Source: an uncultured Pseudomonadales bacterium (GTDB taxonomy: Bacteria; Pseudomonadota; Gammaproteobacteria; Pseudomonadales; UBA7434). Taken from it: DNA of 58,024 bases. The stretch is from NCBI GenBank assembly GCA_905478995.1, contig CAJQKT010000032.1, forward strand, positions 1 to 58,024, read 5' to 3'. Shown one piece after another: positions 56,904-58,024 of this stretch (the first letter of the stretch is position 1; each line of letters starts with the position of its first letter). The notes beneath the pieces were generated by a model, which was not told the DNA's origin, ran no database searches, and worked only from the letters and a program-made list of their open reading frames with translations. The translations under genes were made by a program, and so were the position numbers.

Positions 56904-57410
56904 AAGTCCTGATCTCCAAAAATTGATACAACTGATTCTTTACATTGCGCCGACTGCGCTATTTTAAACTGCCGCGCCTTACACCTATAACGAACCATTT
57001 CCAATCTAATGGTTAAAACATTACTGTGCCGCATTCAATGCCTAGGCAATCGAATTTGAGCTAGCTGGGTAATGAGCAAAAAGCCGCTGCGTGCGCACTT
57101 GCTTAGTGGCATGCCGTTTACTCATACGCATACACACTAAAATTGGGCCATCGTGAAGGTTTTGGGCGATTTCGAGCAGTAGCCTTCGAAATCGCGGCGA
57201 AGTATACCAAAGGATTGCGAGCGCTCCAATCGTGCAAATGAATATAGTTTATGATTGGTGCCGATCTCTGGCGAAATACCAATATGTAGTAGGGAGGCGA
57301 GAACGATTGAGCTTTTTTGCAAACAATTTACGCTTACACACAGGTATTTCGGCGCGCCTGCGAAGGCTATTTAAATGGCCAGACTCCTCAACCATTACAG
57401 TTAACTCATT
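56904..57410. other. 507-bp divergent spacer between ctaC and the MATE gene
   Basis: No credible gene is present. It contains two inverted repeats. AACCATT/AATGGTT with an 8-nt gap is at 56993-57014, about 90 bp upstream of ctaC. GCGATTTCGA/TCGAAATCGC with a 10-nt loop is at 57166-57195. The region should hold both divergent promoters; no clear -35/-10 pair stands out. Open frames at 57137-57322 and 57232-57468 look random. Confidence 0.5.
57166..57195. repeat. 10-bp perfect inverted repeat
   Basis: GCGATTTCGA (57166-57175) and TCGAAATCGC (57186-57195) can form a 10-bp stem with a 10-nt loop. No T-run follows on either strand, so it is not a normal intrinsic terminator. Confidence 0.6.
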
Positions 57411-58024
57411 ATGCGCACCACAATTCGTGGCCACAATCAAAAAATATGGGCCATTGCCTGGCCGATGATGCTATCCAGTGTCTCCGTGCCATTACTTGGG
57501 CTCGTTGATACCGCCTTACTTGGCCATCTTGGCAGCGCGCAGTTTTTAGGTGCGGTGGCTATTGGTGCCAATATTATTGGTCTTATGTACTGGAGCTTTG
57601 GCTTTTTACGCATGGGCACCACTAGCTTGGCCGCAAGACAACATGGTGCAGAGATGCATTTGCAAGGAGAAAACGGCCCAAGCCAAGCCAAAGACGCCCG
57701 CAGTGCCGATGGTATTTTGTTCCGCGCCTTAGTTCTGGCGGCCATCCTTGGTTCGTCTGTCTGCTTAACGGTTCCACTACTTGTCGATGCCGTTTTGCTG
57801 TGGATGCATTCCAGCGCAAAGGTCACCCCGCTGGCCTACGAATATATTGATATTCGACGCCTCTCCGCGCCGGCAGTTTTCATGACTTTTGCCATTTCAG
57901 GCTGGCTCATCGGCACGCAGCGCACGCGCAGCGCACTGGCATTAGTACTGACCACCAATAGCGTCAATATCGTTCTGGACATCATCTTCATCAAGGTTCT
58001 AGGCCTAGAAAGCGCCGGGGCTGC
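57411..58024 (+). CDS. MATE family efflux transporter (DinF-like), N-terminal part
   Basis: The frame from the ATG at 57411 runs open to the window end, giving 204 residues. It begins with a short polar tail, then IWAIAWPMMLSSVSVPLLGLVDTALLGHLG, the first helix of MATE transporters, followed by GANIIGLMYWSFGFLRMGTTSLAAR. About six membrane helices are visible of an expected twelve. The sequence is nearest the DinF branch. Substrate unknown; such pumps use sodium or proton gradients. It is divergent from ctaC. Confidence 0.88.
   Translation, partial: MRTTIRGHNQKIWAIAWPMMLSSVSVPLLGLVDTALLGHLGSAQFLGAVAIGANIIGLMYWSFGFLRMGTTSLAARQHGAEMHLQGENGPSQAKDARSADGILFRALVLAAILGSSVCLTVPLLVDAVLLWMHSSAKVTPLAYEYIDIRRLSAPAVFMTFAISGWLIGTQRTRSALALVLTTNSVNIVLDIIFIKVLGLESAGA

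Noticed and set aside
57137-57468. Small open frames between ctaC and the MATE gene
   Set aside because: They overlap on opposite strands, have no ribosome-binding sites and no recognisable sequence.

Overview
This window looks like core chromosome of a free-living aerobic gammaproteobacterium of the Pseudomonas/Cellvibrio/marine-gamma kind. The main evidence is gene order. The blocks tonB3-gshB-pilGHIJ-chpA, ridA-spoT-rpoZ-gmk-yicC-rph-crc-pyrE, slmA-argB-algC-coaBC-radC-rpmBG-mutM, ggt-coaD-rsmD-ftsYEX-rpoH-trmB-rdgB-hemW-metWX and the coxBAC/ctaG/SURF1/ctaAB cluster are all familiar from pseudomonads, here with local losses and joins. I see no phage, insertion sequence, tRNA, rRNA, CRISPR or defence island.

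Layout. 1-5932 (minus strand): the twitching-motility chemosensory cluster pilG-pilH-pilI-pilJ and the start of a chpA/pilL kinase that runs off the left edge; pilK is absent. 6503-8430 (plus): gshB and a TonB-like protein. 8458-13306 (minus): ridA, spoT, rpoZ, gmk and yicC, joining ppGpp metabolism to RNA polymerase omega and guanylate kinase. 13592-23819: rph, a Crc-type degenerate exonuclease III homologue, pyrE, a small exported coiled-coil protein, slmA, argB, a membrane-anchored phosphomannomutase, coaBC and radC. 24060-25473: rpmB-rpmG and mutM. 25491-28563 (minus): ggt, coaD, rsmD. 28728-34601 (plus): ftsY-ftsE-ftsX, rpoH, a DUF423 protein, trmB and a CBS-pair protein. 34649-38760 (minus): the tightly packed metX-metW-DUF4426-rdgB-hemW operon. 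38938-47761: a sugar-epimerase-like protein, recG, a patatin lipase, a small membrane methyltransferase coupled to polA, and an exported nuclease. 47778-56903 (minus): a complete aa3/caa3-type cytochrome c oxidase locus with its heme A and copper assembly factors, interrupted by one opposite-strand DUF2909 gene. 57411-58024 (plus): the start of a MATE transporter.

The most striking single signal is a perfect CIRCE operator (TTAGCACTC, 9-nt spacer, GAGTGCTAA) at 31712-31738. It overlaps the -10 of a good sigma-70 promoter upstream of rpoH and implies that HrcA represses the heat-shock sigma factor. Other points of interest are the loss of catalytic residues in the Crc homologue, a pentapeptide-encoding tandem repeat in chpA, several genes whose best start is TTG or GTG backed by a Shine-Dalgarno sequence, a 20-bp perfect AT palindrome upstream of slmA, and a CxxxC membrane protein in the oxidase assembly cluster. 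I found no convincing undescribed multi-gene system; the window is mostly conserved housekeeping DNA.
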